Below the pieces are notes generated by a model that did not search any database, was not told where the DNA came from, and saw only the letters and a list, made by a program, of their open reading frames with translations. A stretch of DNA of 64,000 nt, taken from the NCBI RefSeq assembly GCF_002886045.1, contig NZ_CP025791.1, forward strand, positions 3,983,001 through 4,047,000. The letters run 5' to 3'. The DNA is from Flavivirga eckloniae. Its GTDB lineage: Bacteria > Bacteroidota > Bacteroidia > Flavobacteriales > Flavobacteriaceae. The translations under genes and the position numbers were made by a program. Shown one piece after another: positions 7,711 to 17,400 of this stretch (the first letter of the stretch is position 1; every line of letters begins with the position of its first letter).

Positions 7711-8981
7711 AAAGAATTGTTGCCCCCTTAATCTTAATGTTCTTTTTTACGGTTTCCTACGGACAGGAGTACCGTGTTCATAAAATAGATATTGAAGGAA
7801 ACAAAAGAACCAGAACCGCATTTTTAAAACGATTAGCTTTTGTTAAAGAAGGAACTGTTTTAGATTCTACTAAAATAGCATCAGATATAAGACGCTTAAA
7901 GTTATTGCCCTCGGTAGCTAATGCAACATATAAATTAGAGTCTATCGACGACGGAAAATACTATCTAACCTATATCATTGAGGAGAATTTCGCCATTATT
8001 CCCGGTTTAAACATTTTTACAGATAATAATGGGGAATTTGCTTATAGAATATCGGTGTTCGATTTTAATTTTTTAGGTAGAAATCAGATTATAGGCGGTT
8101 TTTACAGTAAGGATATATTCGATTCTTACGGCGCTTTTTGGGAAGCACCTAACCTATTTACACGTAAATTGGGAATAGGTGTTAATTACCAGAATTTAGT
8201 ATCGCAAGAACCTGTTTTTTTTGATAACGATAGTGATGTGAATTATAAGTTTGATTACAGAGCGTTTGAAATTAAGCTTCAATATGAACCGAATTTTCAT
8301 AATCGATTGGAACTGGGTTTAAATATTGACTCGGAATATTATGGTTTTTTAGAAGGGGATTTGCCTACGGGGATTCCTGAAAAACTGAGTGCTAATAAAG
8401 TGTCTGTTATTGGTGAATACGAATACAATAACATCGATATAGATTATCAATATCAAAAAGGTTTTAGGAGTATTCTAACGTATAGATTTGTTACGGGTAA
8501 CAAAGGTGAAAATAATCTGTTAAGGAACTTCTTTATAGGTAGGAATGATTTTGAGTATTTTAAAAGAGTGGGTAGCAAAGGCAATTGGGCGAACAGATTG
8601 CGATTGGCTTATGCATCTAATGACGAAACACCTTTTGCGCCTTTTGCAGTCGATAATCAATTAAACATTAGAGGAGCAGGCAATACCATAGATAGAGGCA
8701 CGGCAGCCATAGTTATTAATACAGAATACAGACATACGCTATATGAAAAAGGTTGGTTTGTATTACAGGGCAATGCCTTTGTTGATACGGGTTCTTGGAG
8801 AACTCCCGGAGGTGATTTAGGGGAGTTGTTTGATGGTAGTACAATTAAATTTCATCCCGGTTTAGGGATTAGGTTCATACATAAAAGAATTTTTAATGCT
8901 GTTTTTAGATTAGATTACGGTTATGGGCTAGGGAATGATGCTAGCAATGGAATTGTTTTTGGAATAGGACAATACTTTTAA
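7707..8981 (+). CDS. Short Omp85-like outer-membrane protein, copy 1
   Basis: A 424-residue protein starting at GTG (7707), which overlaps the previous stop. After the signal peptide (ending SYGQ) it has one POTRA-like segment (IDIEGNKRTRTAFLKR... LDSTKIASDIRRLKLLPSV). A barrel of about 300 residues follows, with the Omp85/D15-type block NIRGAGNTIDRGT and a terminal strand ending GIGQYF. This is much shorter than BamA or TamA and carries only a minimal periplasmic part. It lies in an operon with the GH113-like gene and lipoprotein. A close paralogue follows immediately downstream. Confidence 0.75.
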   Translation: MKRIVAPLILMFFFTVSYGQEYRVHKIDIEGNKRTRTAFLKRLAFVKEGTVLDSTKIASDIRRLKLLPSVANATYKLESIDDGKYYLTYIIEENFAIIPGLNIFTDNNGEFAYRISVFDFNFLGRNQIIGGFYSKDIFDSYGAFWEAPNLFTRKLGIGVNYQNLVSQEPVFFDNDSDVNYKFDYRAFEIKLQYEPNFHNRLELGLNIDSEYYGFLEGDLPTGIPEKLSANKVSVIGEYEYNNIDIDYQYQKGFRSILTYRFVTGNKGENNLLRNFFIGRNDFEYFKRVGSKGNWANRLRLAYASNDETPFAPFAVDNQLNIRGAGNTIDRGTAAIVINTEYRHTLYEKGWFVLQGNAFVDTGSWRTPGGDLGELFDGSTIKFHPGLGIRFIHKRIFNAVFRLDYGYGLGNDASNGIVFGIGQYF

Positions 8982-9076
8982 TTGAAAATAATGCTTTGAG
9001 GCTTTTTCATTAAGTTAAAGAAAATGTTAACTTGAGAGCGTAGCCGAAATAAAAGTAAGGATCTAAATAAAAGTTT

Positions 9077-9084
9077 TATTTTTG
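9077..9084 (+). promoter_or_regulatory. Candidate -7 box TATTTTTG for the second Omp85-like gene
   Basis: TATTTTTG fits the Bacteroidota -7 consensus TAnnTTTG exactly. Transcription would begin near 9090, which argues against the ATG at 9089 and for the in-frame ATG at 9107. No convincing TTG is seen at the -33 spacing. Confidence 0.4.
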
Positions 9085-9106
9085 ATATATGATTTTGCCC
9101 TTTAAT

Positions 9107-10363
9107 ATGTTTAGAAGAACAATTGTAGTTTTATTGCTTATTTTAGGTATGTCTTCCTACGGACAAGAAAGCATCGTTCATGATCTTAAAATTCAAGGGA
9201 ATAAAAGACTAAAGTCTTCATTCATAAAAAAAATATCTACTATCAAATCTGGTAGTAAGTTGGATTCGTTAATTATAGAGCAAGATATTTTACGTTTAAA
9301 ACGATTGCCATCGGTGTCTCACGCTTACTATCAAGTCTTTCTATCGGAAGGAAATCAATACAATGTGTTTTATAACATTGAAGAAAACTTTACGTTAATT
9401 CCATCCTTAAATGTTTACACTACAGACGATGATGAATTTGCATACAGGCTAGGACTTTATGAGTTTAACTTTTTGGGGAGAAATATTATTTTTGGAGGGT
9501 TTTATCAAAAAGATATTTTTAGCTCATACGCTATAAACTTTAGAGCACCTTATTTGTTTTCAAATAAGTTGGGAATAGCAGTGAACCATCAGGATTTAAC
9601 AACACAAGAGCCTGTTTTTTTTGAAGGCGAGACCGCAAATTATAAGTATAGAAATAAGTCGTTTGAGGTTTTAGGTTTGTATGAATTTAATTTTAAAAAC
9701 CGATTAGAATTAGGGGCAAATTACTTTGTGGAAGACTACAAATTTAGAGGAGAAAACGTTAATAATAGACCAGAATTAAATGTACATAAATGGTTGGTTA
9801 AGGGTATTTACGAGTATAATGATTTGGACTATTATTATCAATATGTTTCAGGATTTAGAAGTCAGTTTAACTTTCAGTATGTAACATCTACAGATGCCAT
9901 GTTGCCAGATTTTTTTATCGGTTGGAACGATTTCTTTTATTTTAAACGGGTAGGGAAAAAAGGTAACTGGGCGTCCAGATTAAGGATGGGATTATCAACT
10001 AACGATGAAACACCTTTTGCGCCTTTTTCCGTAGACAACAATCTAAACGTAAGAGGCGTTGGTAATACTATAGATAGAGGTACAGGAGTTATTGTACTTA
10101 ATACCGAGTACCGCCACACTCTGTACGAAAAGAAATGGTTTGCTTTACAAGGGAATGTTTTTGTAGATAGTGGTACATGGCGAAATCCGGGAGGTGATTT
10201 TGGTGATTTTAGCAAAGAGGATAACGTTAAGGTGTATCCAGGTTTAGGGCTCCGTTTTATCCATAAAAAAATATACAATGCCATTTTTAGAATCGATTAT
10301 GGCTTTGGCGTTACCAAAAGAGCAACCAAAGGTCTGGTGTTTGGTATTGGACAGTACTTTTAA
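9107..10363 (+). CDS. Short Omp85-like outer-membrane protein, copy 2
   Basis: A 418-residue paralogue of the preceding gene with matching architecture: signal peptide ending SYGQ, one POTRA-like unit (LKIQGNKRLKSSFIKK... LDSLIIEQDILRLKRLPSV) and a barrel with NVRGVGNTIDRGT and terminal GIGQYF. I chose the ATG at 9107 (MFRRTIVVLL) over 9089 because it aligns with the paralogue and lies downstream of a -7 box at 9077-9084. The two proteins have diverged clearly but share nearly all structural blocks, so this is an older tandem duplication. Confidence 0.75.
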   Translation: MFRRTIVVLLLILGMSSYGQESIVHDLKIQGNKRLKSSFIKKISTIKSGSKLDSLIIEQDILRLKRLPSVSHAYYQVFLSEGNQYNVFYNIEENFTLIPSLNVYTTDDDEFAYRLGLYEFNFLGRNIIFGGFYQKDIFSSYAINFRAPYLFSNKLGIAVNHQDLTTQEPVFFEGETANYKYRNKSFEVLGLYEFNFKNRLELGANYFVEDYKFRGENVNNRPELNVHKWLVKGIYEYNDLDYYYQYVSGFRSQFNFQYVTSTDAMLPDFFIGWNDFFYFKRVGKKGNWASRLRMGLSTNDETPFAPFSVDNNLNVRGVGNTIDRGTGVIVLNTEYRHTLYEKKWFALQGNVFVDSGTWRNPGGDFGDFSKEDNVKVYPGLGLRFIHKKIYNAIFRIDYGFGVTKRATKGLVFGIGQYF

Positions 10364-10710
10364 CTGTTATCCCTACTTTTCGTTTTCTTCGCTCAAGATA
10401 AACTATAACAGGACCTTTTAAATTAAGGTGGGTTCGATTTAAAACAAGTATATTTTAACGATAAATCCACTAATAATGTTACTTGTCGCCTTGAGTACTT
10501 CGACAATGTTCAGTATGAACTAAAGTCTAAAGGTCATACCGATTACATTGGAAATAGGAGAGTTAATAAGTTAAAAATCAGGATGAACTACCATAATTTA
10601 TAGAGTTTTTATAAAAAGAGCCGGGTATTTTAAAATCGTAATTTTTCGACGAGCCATTTACGTTCGGATGGGATAGTTTTGAGCTATTAATAACTTAAAA
10701 CGATTATGTT
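10364..10710. other. Intergenic region with REP-like fragments and the 5' part of a duplicated unit
   Basis: No gene is visible. The stretch 10387-10406 (CTTCGCTCAAGATAAACT) and the one at 10491-10520 (beginning TTGAGTACTTCGACAATG) resemble the two halves of a flavobacterial palindromic element. From about 10433 to 10710 the sequence is repeated, with indels, upstream of the second BspA-like gene (12203-12526). It therefore belongs to the tandem duplication and probably contains the shared promoter. Confidence 0.5.
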
Positions 10711-12177
10711 ATGATAAAAAAAATTACCATTTTGTTACTTGTATTAAGTAGCTACACGCCCTTATCTGCACAAAAAGCATTTATTACCACTTGGAAAACC
10801 ACAATAGCCAATGAGTCTATAACCATTCCTACAGAGGGTAGCGGTTATAATTACACCGTAGATTGGGGAGACGGAACAACAGATACGAACCAAACAGGAG
10901 ATGTAGTCCATAACTATACGCAGGCAGGTACGTATACCGTAAAAATTACTGGAGATTTCCCCAGGATTTATTTTTTAAAAAGTACTTTGGAAAATAAATC
11001 AAAGATACAAAGCATAGAGCAGTGGGGCGATGGGATATGGAGTGCAATGGCTTCTGCTTTTTCGGGATGTAAAAACTTACGGGGAAACGCAACAGATGTT
11101 CCAAACTTATCGAATGTAACCGATATGAGTCTTATGTTTCAAGGAGCCACAAGTTTTAATCAGGATATAGGTAGCTGGAATGTTTCCAATGTAACCGATA
11201 TGAGCGCTATGTTTTATGATGCCGCTAGTTTTAATCAGGATATAAGCGGTTGGAGTGTTTCCAATGTAACCCTTATGAGTGGTATGTTTTTTGATGCCAC
11301 CAGTTTTAATGAGGATCTAAGTGGTTGGGATGTTTCCAATGTAATCGATATGAGCTGGATGTTTAGAGAAGCCACCAGTTTTAATGAGGATCTAAGTGGT
11401 TGGGATGTTTCCAATGTAACCAGTATGACTAGTATGTTTAATGGAACCGCCAGTTTTAACGGGAATATAGGCAACTGGGATGTTTCCAATGTAACCAATA
11501 TGAATAGTATGTTTAATGGAGCCACCAGTTTTAACGGGGATATAGGCAACTGGGATGTTTCCAATGTAATCGATATGAGCTTTATGTTTAGTGGAACCGC
11601 CAGTTTTAACGGGGATATAGGCAACTGGGATGTTTCCAATGTAATGAGTATGAGCTTTATGTTTAGTGGAGCCGCCAGTTTTAACAAGGATATAGGCAAC
11701 TGGGATGTTTCCAATGTAATCAATATGACCAATATGTTTGAGAATACGGGACTCTACACAGAAAACTACGATGCTCTGTTAGCAGGCTGGAGCAAGCGAT
11801 CATTGCAAAACGGGGTAAAGTTTGATGCGGGCAGCAGCAAGTATTGCCAGGGAGAACCTGCAAGACAAAAGCTTATAGACGATTTTGGCTGGAGCATAAC
11901 CGATGGAGGAAAAGCTGCGGGATGTACACTAAGTACTTCAGGTATGGAAACAGAGGCGTTCAGGGTATGGCCAAACCCAACGACCCAGAACATCCAAATA
12001 GATTTTGACGGGGAGATAGAGCAACTAAGTATATACAACCTACAGGGAGCAGAGGTGCTCTCTCAAAAAGGAGGTTCCAACAAGTCGGTAGATGTATCTG
12101 TGTTGTCATCTGGTACTTATTTATTAAAAATACAAACCGGAGCAGGTTCCATGGTGCGCAGAATAGTTAAAAAGTAG
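10711..12177 (+). CDS. BspA-like repeat surface protein with T9SS sorting domain, copy 1
   Basis: A 488-residue protein. A signal peptide ([21 protein letters not shown]) is followed by a PKD-like segment ([14 protein letters not shown]... [12 protein letters not shown]). Eight full 25-residue BspA/DUF285 repeats with core MFxxATSFNxDIGxWDVSNV occupy residues 135-334, then a degenerate cap. The C-terminal T9SS type A sorting domain is [13 protein letters not shown]... [21 protein letters not shown]. It should be secreted through the type IX system and displayed on the surface, where BspA-like repeats often mediate binding or adhesion. The gene is tandemly duplicated immediately downstream with more repeats. 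Confidence 0.85.
   Translation: MIKKITILLLVLSSYTPLSAQKAFITTWKTTIANESITIPTEGSGYNYTVDWGDGTTDTNQTGDVVHNYTQAGTYTVKITGDFPRIYFLKSTLENKSKIQSIEQWGDGIWSAMASAFSGCKNLRGNATDVPNLSNVTDMSLMFQGATSFNQDIGSWNVSNVTDMSAMFYDAASFNQDISGWSVSNVTLMSGMFFDATSFNEDLSGWDVSNVIDMSWMFREATSFNEDLSGWDVSNVTSMTSMFNGTASFNGNIGNWDVSNVTNMNSMFNGATSFNGDIGNWDVSNVIDMSFMFSGTASFNGDIGNWDVSNVMSMSFMFSGAASFNKDIGNWDVSNVINMTNMFENTGLYTENYDALLAGWSKRSLQNGVKFDAGSSKYCQGEPARQKLIDDFGWSITDGGKAAGCTLSTSGMETEAFRVWPNPTTQNIQIDFDGEIEQLSIYNLQGAEVLSQKGGSNKSVDVSVLSSGTYLLKIQTGAGSMVRRIVKK
11113..11712 (+). repeat. Eight 75-bp coding repeats (BspA units)
   Basis: Eight exact-length 75-bp units begin at codon 135. Units 5 to 8 are nearly identical (GNWDVSNV type). 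The variable residues are concentrated at the two positions after NVxxM and the two after MF. Confidence 0.85.
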
Positions 12178-12526
12178 TTGGTTGAGGAACTAACTAACGT
12201 GAGTTTTAAAACAAGTATATTTTAACGATAAATCCGCTAATAATGTTACTTGTAGCCATGAGTACTTCAACAATGTTCAGCATAAACTATAGTTGAAAGG
12301 TCATTAAAATCTACCAATAAAAAAGAAGATTTTTTCAACTCTGGAGAAACCAGATGTACCAATAAGAAAACAAGAGTGTGCATAAATTAAAAATCAGGAT
12401 GAACTACCATAATTTATAAGATTTTGATAAAAAGAGCCAAGTATTTTAAAATAGTAATTTTTTGACAAATCGTTTACGTCCGGATGGGATAGTTTTGAGC
12501 TTTTAATTACTTAAAACGATCATGTT
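12178..12526. other. Intergenic region, second copy of the duplicated upstream sequence
   Basis: No gene is visible. The junction of the tandem duplication lies near 12200, where CGTGAGTTTTAAAACAAG replaces the sequence found after copy 2. The rest matches 10433-10710 except for a diverged middle block (about 12305-12390). Both copies keep a motif AAAAATCAGGATGAACTACC and the final 40 bases before the ATG, which probably hold the promoter. A REP-like fragment lies at 12258-12287. Confidence 0.5.
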
Positions 12527-14299
12527 ATGATAAAAAAAATTACCATTTTGGCACTTATATTAAGTAGCTACATGCCCTTATCTGCGCAAAGAGCATTTAT
12601 TACCACTTGGAAAACCACAACAGCCAATGAGTCTATTACCATTCCTACAGCGGGTAGTGGATATAATTACACCGTAGATTGGGGAGACGGAACAGCAGAT
12701 ACGAACCAAACAGGAGATGCAGGTCATGAATATGCGCAGGCAGGTATGCATACCGTAAAAATTACTGGAGATTTTCCTAGAATTTATTTTGAGAAAAGTA
12801 CTACGGAGAATAAATCAAAGATACAAAGCATAGAGCAGTGGGGTGATGGGGAATGGCGTTCAATGAATAGGGCTTTTTACGATTGTAAAGACTTACAAGG
12901 AAACGCAACAGATGTTCCAAACTTATCCAATGTAACCGATATGAGTTATATGTTTAGAGGAGCCACCAGTTTTAACCAGGGTCTAGGTGGTTGGAATGTT
13001 TCTAATGTAACCGATATGACTTATATGTTTTGGCAAGCTACTAGTTTTAATGGGAATATAGGTAATTGGAATGTTTCCAATGTAACCGATATGACTTATA
13101 TGTTTAGAGAAGCCACCAGTTTTAATCAGGATCTAGGTGGTTGGAATGTTTCCAATGTAACCAATATGAGAAGTATGTTTAGTAGAGCCACCAGTTTTAA
13201 TGGAGATCTAGGTAGCTGGAATGTTTCCAATGTAACCAATATGGGAGGTATGTTTTGGCAAGCCACCAGTTTTAATCAGGATATAAGTAGCTGGAATGTG
13301 TCCAATGTAACCCAGATGTATAGTATGTTTGATGGAGCGACCAGTTTTAATCAGGATCTAAGTGGTTGGAACGAAAAAGTTTCCAATGTAACCAATATGA
13401 GAAGTATGTTTAGAGAAGCCACCAGTTTTAATCAGGATCTAAGTGGTTGGGATGTTTCTAATGTAACCGATATGAGTTCTATGTTTTATAGAGTCACCAG
13501 TTTTAATCATGATATAGGTAGTTGGAATGTTTCCAATGTAACCAATATGAGAAGTATGTTTGGTAGAGCTACCAGTTTTAATCAGAATCTAGGTGGTTGG
13601 AATGTTTCCAATGTAACCAATATGGGAGGTATGTTTTCTAGAGCGGACAGTTTTAATCAAGATATAGGTAGCTGGAATGTTTCCAATGTAACCAATATGA
13701 GAAGTATGTTTAATGGTACCGCCAGTTTTAATCAGGATCTAAGTGGTTGGAATGTTTCTAATGTAACCGATATGAGCTATATGTTTCGCCAAGCTACTAG
13801 TTTTAACGGGGATATAGGCAACTGGGATGTTTCCAATGTAACCAATATGACCAATATGTTTGAAAACACTACTCTTTCTACAGAAAACTACGATGCCCTA
13901 TTAGCAGGTTGGAGCAAGCGATCATTGCAAAGTGGGGTGAAATTTGATGGGGGAAACAGCAAGTATTGTCAGGGAGAACCTGCAAGGCAGAAGCTTATAG
14001 ACGATTTTAACTGGAGCATAACCGATGGAGGAAAAGCTGCGGGGTGCACGTTAAGTACCCCAAGTATAGAAACAGAGGCGTTCATGGTATGGCCAAACCC
14101 AACGACCCAGAACATCCAAATAGATCTGGACAGGGAGATAGAGCAACTAAGGCTATACAACCTACAGGGTGCAGAGGTGCTCGCTCAAAAAGGAGTGCAC
14201 AACAAGTCGGTAGATGTATCTGCACTGCCATCAGGCACTTATTTATTAAAAATACAAACTGGAGCGGGCTCCATAGTAAGCAGAATAGTTAAAAAGTAG
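12527..14299 (+). CDS. BspA-like repeat surface protein with T9SS sorting domain, copy 2
   Basis: A 590-residue paralogue of the preceding gene, nearly identical in signal peptide, PKD-like segment and C-terminal T9SS sorting domain. It has twelve full BspA/DUF285 repeats instead of eight; four extra 25-residue units plus a 2-residue insertion in unit 6 (GWNEKVSNV) account exactly for the 102-residue length difference. Repeats begin at the same codon (135) in both genes. The predicted role is the same: a secreted, surface-attached repeat protein carried by the PorU/PorV/GldJ system encoded later in the window. Confidence 0.85.
   Translation: MIKKITILALILSSYMPLSAQRAFITTWKTTTANESITIPTAGSGYNYTVDWGDGTADTNQTGDAGHEYAQAGMHTVKITGDFPRIYFEKSTTENKSKIQSIEQWGDGEWRSMNRAFYDCKDLQGNATDVPNLSNVTDMSYMFRGATSFNQGLGGWNVSNVTDMTYMFWQATSFNGNIGNWNVSNVTDMTYMFREATSFNQDLGGWNVSNVTNMRSMFSRATSFNGDLGSWNVSNVTNMGGMFWQATSFNQDISSWNVSNVTQMYSMFDGATSFNQDLSGWNEKVSNVTNMRSMFREATSFNQDLSGWDVSNVTDMSSMFYRVTSFNHDIGSWNVSNVTNMRSMFGRATSFNQNLGGWNVSNVTNMGGMFSRADSFNQDIGSWNVSNVTNMRSMFNGTASFNQDLSGWNVSNVTDMSYMFRQATSFNGDIGNWDVSNVTNMTNMFENTTLSTENYDALLAGWSKRSLQSGVKFDGGNSKYCQGEPARQKLIDDFNWSITDGGKAAGCTLSTPSIETEAFMVWPNPTTQNIQIDLDREIEQLRLYNLQGAEVLAQKGVHNKSVDVSALPSGTYLLKIQTGAGSIVSRIVKK
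12929..13834 (+). repeat. Twelve 75-bp coding repeats (BspA units), one expanded to 81 bp
   Basis: Twelve units with core [18 protein letters not shown]. Unit 6 carries a two-codon insertion (EK). The side-chain positions after NVT-M and after MF differ between units while the framework codons stay nearly constant. Confidence 0.85.
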
Positions 14300-14329
14300 T
14301 TGGTTGAGGAACTAACTAACTAACTAACT

Positions 14330-14390
14330 AACGTGAGTTTCTATCTTAAAAAGCAAATATAAAGGCATTGTTAATATAGAAACTCACGTT
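14330..14390. repeat. 15-bp perfect inverted repeat next to an AACT microsatellite
   Basis: AACGTGAGTTTCTAT (14330-14344) pairs exactly with ATAGAAACTCACGTT (14376-14390). Directly before it is a run of AACT units (about 14309-14330), longer than the equivalent run after copy 1 (about 12190-12199). The hairpin lies between the convergent BspA-like and pyruvate carboxylase genes and may terminate transcription, though neither strand has a strong T-run. The left arm coincides with the boundary of the tandem duplication. Confidence 0.5.
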
Positions 14391-14461
14391 AAATTTAAAC
14401 TAAAACACATTAGATGATTCCTGCCTTACTGAAACAAATTCAGCTCAGGTCATAGAAACGG

Positions 14462-17400
14462 CTATTCAAGCATTATTACCAAATCTTCAGAATTCACCAT
14501 AGTGCCAGATTTTAAAACAACTTGTTTTATCGTTGCATTTTCAACAGCAGTAATAGTCGTTTCCATTTTCATGGCTTCTATAATAAACAGGGGTTGGTTT
14601 TTAACAACCTGTTCCCCTTTCTTTACTAAAATGGTAGAAAGCATACCTTGTAAAGGAGCTCCTATTTGTTTTTCGTTGGTTTTATCTGCTTTTACATGTT
14701 CAACCTTATCTACCTTAATAGACGTATTTCTAATTTCTACACTACGGCCTTGTCCGTTTACTTTAAAATATACAGTAACCATACCATCGGCATTAGGTTC
14801 TCCAACAGATTCCAGTGTGATGAGAACCGCTTTACCTTTGTCTAATGTTACTATAATTTCCTCCCCAATGTCCATACCGTAAAAGAAATTTTTAGTAGGA
14901 ACATGCATGATGTTGCCATACTTTAAATGCTTGTTATAAGCATCGGTAAAGACTTTTGGATAAAGACTGTAAGATAGAAAATCGGTAATGTCTGCAGGCC
15001 TGCCTAAACCTTTTTCAAATATCTTTTTGAAGGATTTGTATTCCTCTTCAATGTCTATAGGGGGAATATGGGCATTTGGTCTATCGGAATATGGTTTTTG
15101 GTCTTTTAAAACTAATTTTTGAAGTTTTTCAGGAAAACCTCCAACAGGTTGTCCCAAATCACCCTTAAAGAAACTCACCACAGATTGCGGAAATGAGATG
15201 CTATCACCTCGTTCTAATACATCGTCGATAGTTAGGTTGTTACTAACTAAATATTGTGCCATATCACCCACAACCTTCGAGCTAGGAGTTACTTTTATAA
15301 TATCGCCAAAAAGCTGATTAACGTTACTATACATAGTCGTTATTTCATGGAAACGATCTTCCAAACCTAAGGCTTGAGCCTGAGGTTTTAAATTGGAATA
15401 CTGTCCTCCGGGAATTTCATGCTTAAATACTTGTCCCGATCCTGCTTTTAAGCCAGATTCGAAGGGGTAATAATAATCTCTAACTGTTTCCCAGTAGTTC
15501 GAATACGTGTTTAACGAGTCTATGTTTATTGCCGGTTCCCTGTCATTGTACCGCAACATTTCTACAATAGAGTTAAAGTTGGGCTGCGATGTTAACCCCG
15601 ACAAACCACCTAAGGCTACATCAATCACATCAACACCAGCTTCTACAGCTTTTAAATAGGTGGCAGATTGAATGGACGATGTATCGTGAGTATGTAAGTG
15701 TATCGGAATATTTACTTTCTGTTTTAATGCAGAAATAAGTTCGAAAGCGGCATAGGGTTTTAATAAACCAGCCATATCTTTTATAGCTAAAATATGTGCG
15801 CCAGCATTTTCAATATCTTTCGCTAGGCTTGTATAGTATTTTAAATTGTATTTGGTGTTTTTAGAGTTTAAAATATCACCTGTATAACAGATTGAAGCTT
15901 CTGCTAAACCTCCTGTTTTTTTCCTTACATGTTCTATACAGGGCGCAATAGATTCCATCCAATTAAGTGAATCGAAAATTCTAAAAATATCGATACCGTT
16001 TTCCCAGGATTGCTCTATGAATTTTTCTATTAAATTGTCTGAGTAAGCTTTATAGCCAACACCATTAGACCCTCTAAGTAACATTTGCAGCAATATGTTC
16101 GGCATGGCTTTTCGAAGCATTTGTAAACGTTCCCAAGGGTTTTCCTGTAAAAAACGCATACAAACATCGAAAGTTGCACCACCCCAAACTTCCATACTAA
16201 ATACTTCTGGATGGTTTTTAGCAAACCCTTCCGCAACTTTTACCATATCGTAAGTACGCATTCGGGTGGCTAATAAACTTTGATGCGCATCCCGCATCGT
16301 GGTATCTGTAAAATGAACCTTTTTTTCATGCTTTAGCCATTCGGAAAACTTTTCGGGACCTAACTCGGTTAATAAATCTTTGGTACCCTTAGGGTAATCA
16401 GCAGTTAGATCGAATTTTGGAACCTTTGGTTTTACAAATGTTTTTGTTGGATCTAATTTTTTGACATCCTCATTACCATTTATAATAACATCTCCCAAAT
16501 AAGTAATGAGTTTTGTAGCTCTATTTCTGGATACCTTAAAATTGAATAAATCGGGGTTAGACTTGATAAAGTTTACGGTTACTTTTCCTTTTTTAAAGGT
16601 TTCGTGTTTTAAAATGTTATTTAAAAATGGAATATTGGTTTTTACGCCTCGAATTCTAAATTCTGCTAAAGCACGACTTACTTTTCTGCTAGCCCCATCT
16701 AAAGTTCTGCTATTCGCTGTTACTTTTACTAGCATAGAATCGAAAAACGGAGAAATGGTCACGCCTTGATAAATACTTCCGGCATCTAAGCGAATGCCGA
16801 ATCCAGAAGCACTTCTATATGCTGTAATCGTACCATAATCTGGTTTAAAATTGTTTTGAGGATCTTCTGTAGTTATTCTACATTGTAACGCATAACCAGT
16901 TACTTTCACAGTCTCCTGATTTGTAATTTTTATTTGCTGATCGGATAGTTTATACCCACCGGCCACAAATAATTGGGTTTTAACCAAATCGATATTAGTT
17001 ACTACCTCGGTTACGGTATGTTCTACCTGAATTCTAGGGTTAACTTCGATAAAATAAATAGAGTCGTCCTCATCTACCAAAAACTCAACCGTACCAATAT
17101 TATTGTAATCTACAGCTTTACAAATTTTAAGTGCATAATTATATAAAGCGGTTTTGGTTTCTTCTTTTAAACCATAGGAAGGAGCAAATTCTATTACTTT
17201 TTGATAACGGCGTTGTACAGAGCAGTCCCTTTCGTATAGATGCACCATATTACCATGATTATCTGCCGCAATTTGAATTTCAATATGCTTTGGATTTTCT
17301 ACAAACTTTTCTAAAAATACGGTGTCGTCTCCAAAAGCATTTAGGGCTTCGCGTTTACTTTCGTTAAAAGCGCTTTTTAGTTCGTTTTCTTCTCTTATAA

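Noticed and set aside
11235-11732. Antisense 165-codon open frame
   Set aside because: It is the mirror of the BspA repeat array; its periodic translation is a by-product of the coding repeats.
11113-13834. CRISPR-like or DGR-like array (regular 75-bp repeats with variable positions, and an RT gene in the window)
   Set aside because: The repeats are coding BspA units with codon-level conservation. Differences are not restricted to adenines of a template repeat, no template region is seen near the RT, and the RT has retron motifs and lies about 19 kb away.
14044-14292. 82-codon frame inside the second BspA-like gene
   Set aside because: It overlaps the T9SS sorting domain in another frame and has no start signals of its own.
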